From positions 1 to 64,000 of the forward strand of contig JAMCVK010000050.1 in assembly GCA_023475225.1 (NCBI GenBank): DNA of 64,000 nucleotides. Direction: 5' to 3'. Position 1 is the first letter of the stretch; every line of letters begins with the position of its first letter. The position numbers and the translations under genes were made by a program. The stretch comes from Chloroflexota bacterium. Lineage in GTDB: Bacteria; Chloroflexota; UBA6077; FW602-bin22; JAMCVK01. The notes below the pieces were generated by a model, which saw only the letters and a program-made list of their open reading frames with translations, ran no database searches and was not told the origin of the DNA. This document shows positions 1-8,852 of the stretch, piece after piece.

Positions 1-66
1 AATCTTAGCCAGAACCACCGCTCGCTTGTTCTCCTTCTTGCTCAACGTCACCATCTCCGTATTCAT
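1..66 (-). CDS. N-terminal fragment of a possible transposase (runs off the left edge)
   Basis: The reverse strand opens a reading frame that begins ATG at 66 (alternative ATG at 54) and stays open to the window edge. From the second Met it reads MVTLSKKENKRAVVLAKI. This resembles, from memory, the first residues of helix-turn-helix transposases of the ISNCY type, where a Lys-rich start is followed by a short helix before the HTH. Only about 20 residues are visible, so the family call is weak. If right, an insertion sequence lies divergently upstream of infC. Confidence 0.3.
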   Translation of the reverse strand, partial: MNTEMVTLSKKENKRAVVLAKI

Positions 67-143
67 ACTTTAATGGTGACATATTCACTGAACAGTTAAC
101 AGGTGACAGAATCATAGACCATTCACACCCGCACACGCTGCGT

Positions 144-172
144 TTGACTTTGGGGTGATTGTATGTTATATT
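144..172 (+). promoter_or_regulatory. sigma-70-type promoter of infC
   Basis: TTGACT at 144-149 and TATATT at 167-172 are separated by 17 bases. Transcription would start near 179, leaving about 30 bases before the Shine-Dalgarno at 198-205. This makes the ATG at 193 an unlikely start, because it would lie about 14 bases from the 5' end without an SD. Confidence 0.6.
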
Positions 173-210
173 TGTTAACGTAATTCTGTAAAATGCGAGG
201 TGATGAACAC

Positions 211-774
211 ATTTCTAAAGATCTGCGGACTAATGAAAAGATTAGGTCCAGAGAAGTCCGTTTGATCGGGGAAGCTGGTGAGCAATTGGGTGTGCTCCCA
301 TTGGCAGAGGCCTTACGGATAGCCCAGACACATAATCTAGATCTGGTCGAGGTAGCTCCTGGCGCTATCCCGCCCGTTTGTCGCTTACTCGATTATGGCA
401 AATTCAAGTACGAACAGACCAAGAAGGAGCGGGAAGCGCGGAAGAATCAGAAGATGGCTGTGCTAAAGGAGGTTCGGCTTACCCCTAGAGCCGGCGAGCA
501 CGACCTCCAATTTAAAACACGTACCATCAAGCGATTTTTGCAGAGCGGTGACAAGGTTAAAATCACCGTAAGGTTTAAAGGACGCGAGATGGCTCACCCC
601 CAACTTGGGCGACAGGTCTTAGATACAGTGACAGGGTATTTGAAGGGAATCGCGGCCATCGAGCGTATGCCGATGATGGAGGGGCGAACAATGACGATGA
701 TTCTTGGCCCTGTTGCTACGACCAAGGTCCAAGTTCCCCGTGTTGATGCACAGACAGCCGAAGCAGTAGTTTAA
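211..774 (+). CDS. infC: translation initiation factor IF-3, probable AUU start
   Basis: IF-3 binds the 30S subunit, prevents premature joining of 50S and checks start-codon/initiator-tRNA pairing. The protein has the usual layout: N domain beginning ISKDLRTNEKI, a Lys/Glu-rich linker around KKEREARKNQK, and a C domain with KEVRLTPR and RGREMAH-like (KGREMAH) motifs. An in-frame ATG exists at 193, but it has no SD. A strong SD (GAGGTGAT, 198-205) sits five bases before ATT at 211, and the residue after it begins the conserved family N-terminus. I therefore place the start at ATT, giving 187 residues. infC genes of E. coli and others use AUU, which lets IF-3 repress its own synthesis. It heads the infC-rpmI-rplT block. 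Confidence 0.9.
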   Translation: MSKDLRTNEKIRSREVRLIGEAGEQLGVLPLAEALRIAQTHNLDLVEVAPGAIPPVCRLLDYGKFKYEQTKKEREARKNQKMAVLKEVRLTPRAGEHDLQFKTRTIKRFLQSGDKVKITVRFKGREMAHPQLGRQVLDTVTGYLKGIAAIERMPMMEGRTMTMILGPVATTKVQVPRVDAQTAEAVV

Positions 775-879
775 ATAGCCGCGTTAGAATTCTCCTTCTA
801 TCTTTAGGCGACGGCCGCAGCGGTTTATCACGACCCCAGACGGTGTGAATGGGGTGGTCTAGCATTTAAGTGAAGAGGA

Positions 880-980
880 GTCCCCCTCGTTCAGGGGATA
901 TTGTGTTGAGCCACTGACCAGGGTTGGTCGGTGGCTTGCCTTGTGCACGTCAGTAGCGTACCCCCTCACCAGGTGAGGGG
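880..980 (+). promoter_or_regulatory. infC-rpmI intergenic leader with three hairpins
   Basis: The 256 bases between infC and rpmI hold no gene but three inverted repeats: a short TCCCC/GGGGA hairpin near 880-898, a 10-bp stem at 910-919/926-935, and an 8-bp stem at 962-969/973-980 followed by a moderately T-rich run. In Bacillus and E. coli the L35-L20 genes are autoregulated by L20 binding to a structured leader in this place, so an L20-type leader is possible. I could not match it to a specific consensus, and the last hairpin could equally be a weak terminator. Confidence 0.35.
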
Positions 981-1030
981 TTATGGATTATTTTGGTTTA
1001 TAGGATGAATAATATCTTGAGGGGAATATA

Positions 1031-1231
1031 ATGCCTAAGATGAAAACACATAAGGGTACGGCCAAGCGTTTCGCCTTGACCGGTACCGCTAAGCTTATAC
1101 GTGCCAGGAGTAATAAGAGTCATCTCCGCCGGAAAAAAACGGGTCGCACCAAGCGCGAATTTGATGAGATGTTCTCTGTGAGTACGCCAGACAGGCGTCG
1201 TATCAAGCGCCTGTTGCCCTACGGTGTTTAA
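1031..1231 (+). CDS. rpmI: 50S ribosomal protein L35
   Basis: A 66-residue basic protein, [13 protein letters not shown] at the start, matches the conserved L35 N-terminus and family length. L35 is a small component of the large ribosomal subunit. The ATG has a good SD (GAGGGGAA) seven bases upstream. It lies between infC and rplT in the order found in most bacteria, 33 bases before rplT, so the two are co-transcribed. Confidence 0.95.
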   Translation: MPKMKTHKGTAKRFALTGTAKLIRARSNKSHLRRKKTGRTKREFDEMFSVSTPDRRRIKRLLPYGV

Positions 1232-1264
1232 GGAATACCCAGGGATAGCGAGGAGGTATCACCA

Positions 1265-1630
1265 TTGCCAAGGGTAAAGAGGGGAGTAACTGCCCGCAAG
1301 CGCCATAAAAAGGTTCTTCAACTGACGAAGGGACATCGAGCGACGAAGCATTCCCTTTTTCGACGGGCACACGAATCTATGTTAAAGTCATTGACCTACG
1401 CTTATCGGGATCGACGAGCCCGCAAGGGGGATATGCGCCGCTTATGGGTCTCGCGGATCAATGCGGCGGCTAGGCTGTTAGGTTTAACATATAGTAAGAT
1501 GATGCATGGGCTTCAGGTAGCCGGCGTGGCGGTGGATCGCAAAATTTTGGCCGATTTGGCGATTAAGGATAAAGGGGCCTTTGCTCGCCTTGCTGCGGTA
1601 GCAAGGGAGAATTTGGAACCAGCCACTTAA
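1265..1630 (+). CDS. rplT: 50S ribosomal protein L20 (TTG start)
   Basis: This 121-residue protein has the L20 hallmarks: PRVKRG at the N-terminus, a long basic helix with RKRHKK and LTKGHR, then RRLWVSRINAAAR and the globular C domain. L20 is needed early in 50S assembly and, in studied bacteria, represses the infC-rpmI-rplT mRNA. Translation begins at TTG (1265) behind GAGGAGGT. It ends five bases before the next gene, indicating transcriptional and perhaps translational coupling. Confidence 0.95.
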   Translation: MPRVKRGVTARKRHKKVLQLTKGHRATKHSLFRRAHESMLKSLTYAYRDRRARKGDMRRLWVSRINAAARLLGLTYSKMMHGLQVAGVAVDRKILADLAIKDKGAFARLAAVARENLEPAT

Positions 1631-1634
1631 ATCT

Positions 1635-2486
1635 GTGATCACCAGCGTCAGCAATGAAAGGGTTAAATGGGTCCGCTCGCTTTACCGGGGAGAGGTGCGG
1701 AGGCGCGAGAGGTGTTTCGTCGTTGAGGGTGTTCGACTTGTCGAGGAAACCTTTCAGGCCGGAATAACACCAGTAGCACTTTTCTTTAACAGGGAATTAT
1801 TGGCGAGAACAGCACGAGGCCGCAACTTACTGGAGATCACCGAAACAGGCACTGGCCTGGAGGTGTCGGAGCGAGTTCTCCATGCTATTGCGGGTACAGT
1901 CGCTCCGCAGGGTATCGTGGCTGTATTACCTTTCCCTGCCTCCCATAGGGTCAAGGAAGACCTGGGAACCTTGGTGCTGGTTATCGATGGATTGCATGAT
2001 GCGGGGAATTTGGGCACAATCCTCCGGTCAGCCCTGGCAGCTGACGTCCGAACCGTCATCCTTACGGCTGATACGGTCGATGTCTATAGCCCAAAGGTGG
2101 TCAGAGCAGCGATGGGTGCCCATTTCCACCTGGGGTTGTTGGTCGACTGGGAGTGGGAACAGATCGCTACACTATTATGCGGATGGACGCTCTTAGTGAC
2201 CAGCGCCCAAGGGGGGAGACCTTATTATGAAGTAGATTGGGCGCAGCCTACGGCTATGGTTATCGGCAGCGAGGCTGAAGGTGTTAGTGCGGAGGCATTG
2301 CGGCATGCCCATGGATCGGTACACATACCGATGGCTGGACAGGTGGAGTCGCTGAATGCGGCGGTGGCAGCAAGCATTATCTTGTTTGAAGCCTACCGCC
2401 AGCAATCGAAGCAAAAACAGAATAGAGAGGCTGTGACGAAGAGGGTAGACGGTAAGGCCGGGCAGGGAGAGCGGATCATCGACTGA
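1635..2486 (+). CDS. TrmH/SpoU family RNA 2'-O-ribose methyltransferase
   Basis: The protein (283 residues, GTG start five bases after rplT) has an N-terminal substrate-binding domain (about residues 1-100) and a C-terminal SPOUT domain. The three SpoU motifs are visible: DAGNLGTILRSA (motif 1, with the conserved N and R), VIGSEAEGVS (motif 2) and MAGQVESLNAAVAASI (motif 3), which form the knotted AdoMet site. These enzymes methylate 2'-OH groups in rRNA or tRNA; the exact target cannot be read from sequence. The position between rplT and pheS is the one of Bacillus ysgA. Its last 20 or so codons overlap the T-box leader of pheST, and that tail is Lys/Arg-rich and unlike the family core, so it may be shaped by the RNA rather than by protein function. 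Confidence 0.85.
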   Translation: MITSVSNERVKWVRSLYRGEVRRRERCFVVEGVRLVEETFQAGITPVALFFNRELLARTARGRNLLEITETGTGLEVSERVLHAIAGTVAPQGIVAVLPFPASHRVKEDLGTLVLVIDGLHDAGNLGTILRSALAADVRTVILTADTVDVYSPKVVRAAMGAHFHLGLLVDWEWEQIATLLCGWTLLVTSAQGGRPYYEVDWAQPTAMVIGSEAEGVSAEALRHAHGSVHIPMAGQVESLNAAVAASIILFEAYRQQSKQKQNREAVTKRVDGKAGQGERIID

Positions 2487-2750
2487 AAGTTCGCTTACGT
2501 GACCTCCGTTGAAGTTCACTTCTGAGCCGACAGTTGAACAGTCTCTGGTGCCCAGCCGCTGGCGCCAAGACTGAGTAGGCTGCTCTGGAGGCTCACCATT
2601 ATCGAGCAGTACACGCAGTACACAATGAGCGGATCCGGTCGTCTGGAGAGCAAGCGCTATATCCAGGTGGGGGATCAAGCAGGGTGGTACCACGGAGTAA
2701 GAGGGCTGTCACTCCGTCCCTGATGGAGTAACAGCCGTTTTCATTTTCAG
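2425..2750 (+). promoter_or_regulatory. T-box leader of pheST, Phe (UUC) specifier
   Basis: The T-box sequence AGGGTGGTACCACGG starts at 2681 and is followed by a terminator hairpin (2704-2736) with a T-rich tail. Upstream, the blocks GCTGTGA, GGGAGAGC and GAAGTTCACTTCTGAGC line up with the leader of ilvD in this same window (60572-60840). In that alignment the codon in the specifier place is TTC at 2515-2517, a Phe codon, as expected for phenylalanyl-tRNA synthetase. CCATTATCG near 2608 matches the second conserved block. Uncharged tRNA-Phe would pair with specifier and T-box and favour the antiterminator. The 5' part (2425-2486) lies inside the methyltransferase coding sequence. Confidence 0.85.
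2704..2747 (+). terminator. T-box-controlled terminator before pheS
   Basis: The arms GGCTGT and ACTCC (2704-2715) pair with GGAGT and ACAGCC (2725-2736), one mismatch between the two blocks, followed by GTTTTCATTTT. The 5' arm begins about nine bases after the T-box core, the usual arrangement for the competing terminator/antiterminator. Confidence 0.75.
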
Positions 2751-2771
2751 CTATTTGCGTGGGGTGATTCT

Positions 2772-3809
2772 ATGTTAGATGAGCTAATATCGCTCAAGGA
2801 ACGAGCCCTGGCTGATTTGGCCCGTGTCAGCGAAGCGAGCCAGGCTGAGGCGTGGCGAATAACTTATCTCGGTAAGAGAAGCCGCCTAACCGGAATATTG
2901 CGCTCCCTGGGATCCCTGCCGGCGGCTGAACGCCCCAGGGTTGGTCAGGCGGCCAATGCCTTGAGGGCAGAATTAGAGCAAGAATTGAGGGGAAGGTTAG
3001 ATCAACTCGAGGAAGTGGCACGGGCTAAGGCAGTGCTTGCCGAACGAATTGATGTAACCTTGCCGGGACGTCCGGTCCAACTCGGTCAAATCCATCCGAT
3101 CACCCGTATCATCCAGGAAATCTGCGCTGTATTCGTCCAAATGGGCTTTCAGATCGTCGAGGGGCCGGAGGTGGAATGGGATTACTATAACTTTGAGGCG
3201 TTGAATATCCCTAAAGACCATCCAGCCCGGGACATGTGGGATACCTTCTATATCGCTGCAGAGGTCCGGCCTGGGGAGATGCTCTTGCGCACTCATACGT
3301 CACCGAACCAAATTCGGGTTATGGAGAAGACAAGACCACCGGTGCGGGTGATCGTGCCGGGCAAATGCTATCGCTATGAGGCGGTAGACGCCTCCCACGA
3401 AAGCATGTTTTATCAAATAGAGGGATTGGCTGTTGACACCGCCCTCACCATGGCCGATTTGAAAGGGACGCTCACCACTTTTGCCCGCGCCATCTTCGGC
3501 GAAGAGCGGCGTGTTCGCTTTCGCTGCGACTACTTCCCCTTCGTCGAACCTGGGGTGGAGATGTCTATTGATTGTTATCTATGCCAGGGAGCCGGCTGTC
3601 GCCTCTGTAAACAATCGGGCTGGTTAGAGATCTTGGGAGCGGGCATGGTTCATCCAGGGGTATTGGAAAGGGTTGGTTACGATTCTAAGACGTATAGCGG
3701 CTTTGCTTTTGGAATGGGACCGGAGCGAATAGCCATGCTGAAGTATGGCATAGACGATATACGTCTATTCTATAGCAACGACCTCCGCTTCTTGCGGCAA
3801 TTCAGATAG
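2772..3809 (+). CDS. pheS: phenylalanine--tRNA ligase alpha subunit
   Basis: PheS is the catalytic subunit of the (alpha-beta)2 synthetase that charges tRNA-Phe. The 345-residue protein has the N-terminal coiled coil (about 1-90), motif 1 near GFQIVEGPEVEWDYYNFEALN, motif 2 with RTHTSPNQIR...GKCYRYEAVDASHE, and motif 3 GMGPERIAMLKYGI at the C-terminus. A Cys cluster C-x2-C...C-x2-C occurs around residues 265-276. The ATG follows GGGGTGAT. pheT starts ten bases downstream, so both form one operon under the T-box. Confidence 0.95.
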   Translation: MLDELISLKERALADLARVSEASQAEAWRITYLGKRSRLTGILRSLGSLPAAERPRVGQAANALRAELEQELRGRLDQLEEVARAKAVLAERIDVTLPGRPVQLGQIHPITRIIQEICAVFVQMGFQIVEGPEVEWDYYNFEALNIPKDHPARDMWDTFYIAAEVRPGEMLLRTHTSPNQIRVMEKTRPPVRVIVPGKCYRYEAVDASHESMFYQIEGLAVDTALTMADLKGTLTTFARAIFGEERRVRFRCDYFPFVEPGVEMSIDCYLCQGAGCRLCKQSGWLEILGAGMVHPGVLERVGYDSKTYSGFAFGMGPERIAMLKYGIDDIRLFYSNDLRFLRQFR

Positions 3810-3819
3810 GAGGGGGGCA

Positions 3820-6336
3820 ATGAAGATCTCCTGGAAATGGTTAAGCGACTATATAGACCTTGTACTTACTCCTGAGGAGCTAGCCGAACGGTTGACAATG
3901 TCTGGAACTGAGGTGGCTGCGGTGACCCGCTTGGGTGCCACCTGGGATAAGATTTACGTTGGCCGCATCGTTGAGTTGGTACCGCATCCTAATGCCGATC
4001 GCTTGCAGCTGGCCACGGTGGATTATGGTGGGCGAAGTCTCACCGTGGTAACGGGAGCGTTTAATATTAAGGTTGGTGATAAAGTGCCCCTGGCCTTGCC
4101 CGGCGCGAAATTAATCGATGGGCATTCGGCGGAGTATCGCCAGCTCATCTTAGAGCCAACCAGCATTCGTGGCATCTTCTCCGAAGGTATGGTCTGTTCG
4201 GGGAAGGAGCTGGGACTATCCGAAGATCACGAGGGGATCCTCATTCTTGATCCTCAAGCCAAAGTTGGGGCTGAACTCAGCGAAGAGCTGGGCGATATCA
4301 TCCTCGATTTGGAGATCACCCCCAATCGTCCCGACTGTTTGTCGGTGATCGGGATTGCCCGAGAGGTAGCTGCCCTGACGGGGCAAAGTCTACAGGAGCC
4401 TAGAGTGGAGATAAGGGAGACGTTAGGGCCCATAGAGGGGTTCGTCAATGTTGAGATCGCCGATCCGGACCTGTGCCCACGTTATGTGGCCGGTCTGATC
4501 GCTGAAGTTCATATCGCCCCTTCTCCTCGGTGGATGCAGGATCGTTTGCGGGCAGCAGGGCTAAGACCGATAAACAACATCGTCGACATCACCAATTACG
4601 TTATGTTGGAATGGGGACAACCTCTCCATGCTTTCGACTATGAGAAGATCGCTGGGAACAAGATCATTGTCAGAAGGGCCAAGACAGCAGAGCAGTTGGT
4701 GACTTTGGATGGTGTAGAGCACCTGTTGACTGCGGAGATGTTGGTCATTGCTGACGCTGAGCGGGCAATAGCCCTGGCCGGCGTAATGGGTGGAGCCGAT
4801 ACTGAGGTTACCGAGAAGACCTCAACCATCTTATTAGAATCAGCCAACTTCGATCCGCTGAGTATCAGACGAACTGCACGATCCCTGCGCCTGTCGAGCG
4901 AGGCTTCCAGACGTTTCGAAAAAGGACTATCCCGAGAGCAGCCTTTGCCGGCCTTGCGCCGTGCCATCCAACTAATGCAACAGTTGGCCGGGGGTCAGGT
5001 AGCTAAGGGTGTTATAGACAGCTATCCCGCTAAATCTGCACCCAAACAGATTCTACTCACAGAGGATGAGATAAGGCGCATCCTTGGACTCAGCTTCGGT
5101 TTGGAACGTACCGCAGCAATTCTGCATTCCCTTCAGTGTGAGACCAGCGTACAAGGACAGGGGCTACTTGTTACAGTGCCGAGTCATCGTACCGACATCT
5201 CTCTGCCGGCCGATCTGATCGAGGACGTGGCGCGCATAGTCGGCTACGAGGCTATCCCAAGCGTGATGCCTGCCGGTCGTTTGCCAGACCCATCCCAGAA
5301 CAGAGCGCTATATTGGGAAAACGTTGTACGTGATGTACTGGTTGGCTGTGGCTTTACGGAAGTGATCACCTATTCCCTAACCAGTCGGAGGCGCTTGGAG
5401 AAACTTGTCCCCACCGAGCCAGCGAAGATGGCGGTCCCGGAATGGATGACCGATTTACGCTCTCAGATCGAGAGCAGGGTAATGCCGCTGCATATGGAGC
5501 CGCTGTCCTTAGTTAATCCTTTGAGTATAGAGATGGAATGCCTCCGTACGACAGCGATAGTCAGTCTCCTGGAGACTTTGAGCGATAACTTGCGCAATAT
5601 CGACAGAGATATATTCCTTTTTGAGGTTGGCCGTATCTATCTGCCCCGCCCTGCTGATTTGCCCGAGGAAAGACGTGTACTTACTATGGTCATGGGTGCT
5701 TACCGCTCCGGACGGGATTGGGGCACACGCGAGGAGATAGACTTCTATGATCTGAAGGGAGCCGTTGAGACACTTTTGAGCCGAGTGGGCCTGACTGATT
5801 ACGGATTTGTTCCAGTCATCCAGCCCACGTTTCACCCTGGGCGGACAGCTGCGATCATATCGTCATGGGGAGATGTCGCCTCAACGAGGAGCATAGAAGA
5901 ACACCAGGTGATAGGTGTTCTGGGAGAGGTGAGTCAGGAGGTACAGCGAAGATTTGATCTCTCACAACGTACTTTCCTCTGTGGGATCGATTTGGATCGT
6001 GTGTTTGCCATTGCTTCTCCCATGCGGATGTATCGACCACTGCCCAAGTTCCCACCGGTAGTGCAAGATGTAGCCATCGTCCTGGATCGAGATATTCCGG
6101 CGGGACGTGTTGCCGCGCTTATCAGCGAGGTTGGCGGCGAACTGGTGCAGGACGTCGGACTATTCGACGTTTATGAGGGCGAGCCGATCCCTCCAGGTAG
6201 GAAGAGCCTGGCTTACCGAATCACATATCAAGCGAGCGATCGGACGCTTACTGATGAGGAGGTAAAGACGGTACATGAACGGATCGAGAGAGCGCTGATT
6301 AAGAATCTTGGGGCAGAGCTGCGAGCCCCATCGTAG
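3820..6336 (+). CDS. pheT: phenylalanine--tRNA ligase beta subunit
   Basis: The 838-residue beta subunit binds tRNA and edits mischarged Tyr. Domains in order: EMAP-type tRNA-binding domain (about 40-155), B3/B4 editing domain (about 210-390, with NNIVDITNYVMLEWGQPLHAFD), B5 DNA-binding-like domain (about 405-480), the inactive synthetase core with NPLSIEMECLRTT, and the C-terminal FDX-ACB anticodon-binding domain (about 745-838, PKFPPVVQDVAIVLD). All are intact and the length is typical. It starts ten bases after pheS and ends fourteen bases before mutS2. Confidence 0.95.
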   Translation: MKISWKWLSDYIDLVLTPEELAERLTMSGTEVAAVTRLGATWDKIYVGRIVELVPHPNADRLQLATVDYGGRSLTVVTGAFNIKVGDKVPLALPGAKLIDGHSAEYRQLILEPTSIRGIFSEGMVCSGKELGLSEDHEGILILDPQAKVGAELSEELGDIILDLEITPNRPDCLSVIGIAREVAALTGQSLQEPRVEIRETLGPIEGFVNVEIADPDLCPRYVAGLIAEVHIAPSPRWMQDRLRAAGLRPINNIVDITNYVMLEWGQPLHAFDYEKIAGNKIIVRRAKTAEQLVTLDGVEHLLTAEMLVIADAERAIALAGVMGGADTEVTEKTSTILLESANFDPLSIRRTARSLRLSSEASRRFEKGLSREQPLPALRRAIQLMQQLAGGQVAKGVIDSYPAKSAPKQILLTEDEIRRILGLSFGLERTAAILHSLQCETSVQGQGLLVTVPSHRTDISLPADLIEDVARIVGYEAIPSVMPAGRLPDPSQNRALYWENVVRDVLVGCGFTEVITYSLTSRRRLEKLVPTEPAKMAVPEWMTDLRSQIESRVMPLHMEPLSLVNPLSIEMECLRTTAIVSLLETLSDNLRNIDRDIFLFEVGRIYLPRPADLPEERRVLTMVMGAYRSGRDWGTREEIDFYDLKGAVETLLSRVGLTDYGFVPVIQPTFHPGRTAAIISSWGDVASTRSIEEHQVIGVLGEVSQEVQRRFDLSQRTFLCGIDLDRVFAIASPMRMYRPLPKFPPVVQDVAIVLDRDIPAGRVAALISEVGGELVQDVGLFDVYEGEPIPPGRKSLAYRITYQASDRTLTDEEVKTVHERIERALIKNLGAELRAPS

Positions 6337-6350
6337 GGATCCAGTGCACC

Positions 6351-8717
6351 ATGGATGAGCGAACACTGGAAATATTAGAGTTTCCTAAAATTAAAGGCTT
6401 ATTGGCGCGGCACACCTCCTTCTCAGCGAGCCGTGAGCTGGCCCTTCATTTGCACCCATCCACCGACCTCGTGCTGATCGAGCGTTGGCAAAGGTTGACC
6501 GGAGAGGCTCGCTACATCTTAAATCTACAGACCGATTTGCCAATCGGCGAAGCGCGCGATGTGAGAGAGCACATACGCCGTGCCTCGCTAAGCGGCGTCC
6601 TTACCCCGGCTGAACTTCTGGATATATTGGCTACTTTACGGAGTAGCCGACGAGTGCGGATGACGATCAGCAGGTTGTCTCTTAGATGCCCCACCTTGGC
6701 AGCCTTGGCCGCGCTACTGACGGATTGCCCCGCTTTAGAAGGTGAGATAAGTAGATCGATCGGTGAGAAGGGCGAGGTCCTTGACGAGGCGACGCCATTG
6801 TTACGGCAGATTCGGGCTGAGCTGAGAATTGCCCACGAGCAGGTTATACAAAGGCTGAACCAGCTTCTCCACTCTCCGAGCTATCAGCAGGTCATCCAGG
6901 AGCCAATCATCACCTCGCGGGATGGTCGTTATGTTATCCCGATCAAGACTGATTTCAAAGGGCGATTAAAAGGCATCGTCCATGATCAATCGTCCAGCGG
7001 TTTAACCCTTTTCGTTGAGCCACTCTCAGTCGTGGATCTCAATAATCGCTGTCGAGAGTTGTACCTAGAGGAGCAAAGAGAGATTGAGCGTGTCCTACGG
7101 CGCCTATCCGAACATGTGGCGGCTCACTCCCCCGCTTTAGAGGGTAATGTGGAGGCCTTGGCCGAGATCGACTTAGCTCTGGCTAAGGCCGAATATAGTG
7201 TTGAGATCGGGGGTGTTGAGCCGAAATTTATCCCTGGGGAAGCCAAGGATAGTCGGATAGCCTGCCAGCTTAGCAATGCGCGGCATCCTCTTTTGACCGG
7301 GACAGTGATTCCTATCACTGTGCGCCTGGGCGGGGATTTCAACGTGCTCGTCATTACCGGCCCTAATACAGGAGGGAAGACCGTCGCTTTGAAGACGGTC
7401 GGTTTGCTCGCTATTATGGCCCAGGCCGGGATGCATATCCCGGTGGATGAGGGGTCGCAGCTGCGCATATTTAACCACATTTTTGCTGACATCGGTGATG
7501 AGCAGAGCATTGAGCAAAGTCTTTCCACCTTCTCCTCACATATGACACATATCATCGCTATCTTACAACAATGCGACAGCAATTCCCTGGTGCTGCTAGA
7601 TGAGATAGGAGCAGGCACTGATCCAGCCGAGGGGTCGGCTTTGGCCAGGGCGATACTTTCCTATTTGCTCAAATGTGGCTCGTTCACGATTGCTACTACG
7701 CACTATTCGGAGCTGAAGTCCTTCGCTCATGTCACACCTGGAGTCGAGAACGCCTGTGTAGAATTTGACCTAGAAACACTTGCTCCCACCTACCATCTGA
7801 CTATTGGGCTTCCTGGTCGTAGCAATGCTTTGGCTATAGCGATGCGGCTTGGTCTGGCCCAGGGGGTGATCGAAGCAGCCAGGAGCTTTGTTAATCCAAG
7901 CGAGGCTCAGGTGGAGAGTCTGCTGGCAGAGATCCAAGGCGAGCACCACATGGCGAAAGCAGAGACCGAGGCCGCACGGACAGCCCTGAGAGAGGCAGAG
8001 AGGCTCCGTCAGGACCTCCTGGCCCAATTGGCATGTCTTGAAGAGGAGCGGACGAGAATCATCGATCAGGCCCGATCAGAGGCGATGGCTGAAATTCAGG
8101 AGGTCAGGGCCCATCTTCGTCTGATATTATCCTCCGCGGAACATCCCTCCAGGCAGGAGGCCTCCCTTGCTTTAGAAGAGGCGAAGCGTCTACAGAAGGG
8201 GTTAGAGTCCCGCCCACAGCCTAAAGTAATGGAGCAAACAGAGGGTGCGAAGGCATGGCAAAAGGGTGATAGAGTACGCGTGCGAAATCTAGGTAGGATT
8301 GGCGAACTGGTCTCAGAGATTGACGATGAGGGTAAGGTTACAGTGAGATTGGGGAGTTTCCATCTCCGCGTCTTGCCCTCCGATTTGGAGAGGGCAGCAG
8401 CGATGAGCGAGATGGTGGATAGCCACCCGTTGACTAAGAGGCTCATCATTGAGACGAAGCGAGAAGCGCCGTCACCCAAGCTCGATCTGCGTCGCTGGCA
8501 TATAGACCAGGCGAAGGCTGAGCTTGAAAAATATCTTAACGATGCCTTCGTGGCTGGCTTGCCTCTCATACGTATCATTCATGGTAAAGGTACGGGGGCC
8601 TTGCGCCAGGCGGTGCGCGGGCAATTGACGGGGCATCCTTTAGTGAAAGATTTCACTTCCGCCAGTCCTCGTGAAGGTGGTGATGGAGTAACTATCGTCA
8701 CCCTAGCCGATTATTGA
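6351..8717 (+). CDS. mutS2: MutS2 family protein (endonuclease / ribosome-collision factor)
   Basis: This 788-residue protein has the MutS core and ATPase with Walker A GPNTGGKT (near residue 337) and Walker B LVLLDEIGAGTDP (near 415), a long coiled coil (about 520-640), a KOW-like segment, and a C-terminal Smr domain (about 705-788) with HGKGTGALR. It lacks the mismatch-binding domain of MutS. MutS2 proteins were described as anti-recombination nucleases; in Bacillus the homologue splits collided ribosomes (RqcU). The Smr motif reads LDLRR where LDLRG is usual, so nuclease activity is uncertain while the aspartate is kept. The gene directly follows pheT. Confidence 0.92.
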   Translation: MDERTLEILEFPKIKGLLARHTSFSASRELALHLHPSTDLVLIERWQRLTGEARYILNLQTDLPIGEARDVREHIRRASLSGVLTPAELLDILATLRSSRRVRMTISRLSLRCPTLAALAALLTDCPALEGEISRSIGEKGEVLDEATPLLRQIRAELRIAHEQVIQRLNQLLHSPSYQQVIQEPIITSRDGRYVIPIKTDFKGRLKGIVHDQSSSGLTLFVEPLSVVDLNNRCRELYLEEQREIERVLRRLSEHVAAHSPALEGNVEALAEIDLALAKAEYSVEIGGVEPKFIPGEAKDSRIACQLSNARHPLLTGTVIPITVRLGGDFNVLVITGPNTGGKTVALKTVGLLAIMAQAGMHIPVDEGSQLRIFNHIFADIGDEQSIEQSLSTFSSHMTHIIAILQQCDSNSLVLLDEIGAGTDPAEGSALARAILSYLLKCGSFTIATTHYSELKSFAHVTPGVENACVEFDLETLAPTYHLTIGLPGRSNALAIAMRLGLAQGVIEAARSFVNPSEAQVESLLAEIQGEHHMAKAETEAARTALREAERLRQDLLAQLACLEEERTRIIDQARSEAMAEIQEVRAHLRLILSSAEHPSRQEASLALEEAKRLQKGLESRPQPKVMEQTEGAKAWQKGDRVRVRNLGRIGELVSEIDDEGKVTVRLGSFHLRVLPSDLERAAAMSEMVDSHPLTKRLIIETKREAPSPKLDLRRWHIDQAKAELEKYLNDAFVAGLPLIRIIHGKGTGALRQAVRGQLTGHPLVKDFTSASPREGGDGVTIVTLADY

Positions 8718-8795
8718 AGATGGATCGCCACGCAGCCCTATTAAGCCGGGGCATTTGGAGAGCAGGGAGTGTTTCTGGAGGCGTTACGGTAGCCC

Positions 8796-8824
8796 TTGTC
8801 AGCTGGTTGGCGCTATGCTATATT
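8796..8824 (+). promoter_or_regulatory. putative promoter of the zinc-ribbon gene
   Basis: TTGTCA (8796-8801) and TATATT (8819-8824) have 17-base spacing. They lie in the 135-base gap after mutS2, about 30 bases before the start of the next gene. Confidence 0.45.
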
Positions 8825-8852
8825 GGGCTGGAATTTTTAAGGAGAGGTACCT

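Noticed and set aside
2193-2693. Minus-strand 166-codon frame over the T-box
   Set aside because: Antisense to a structured leader and to a real gene end; no family features.
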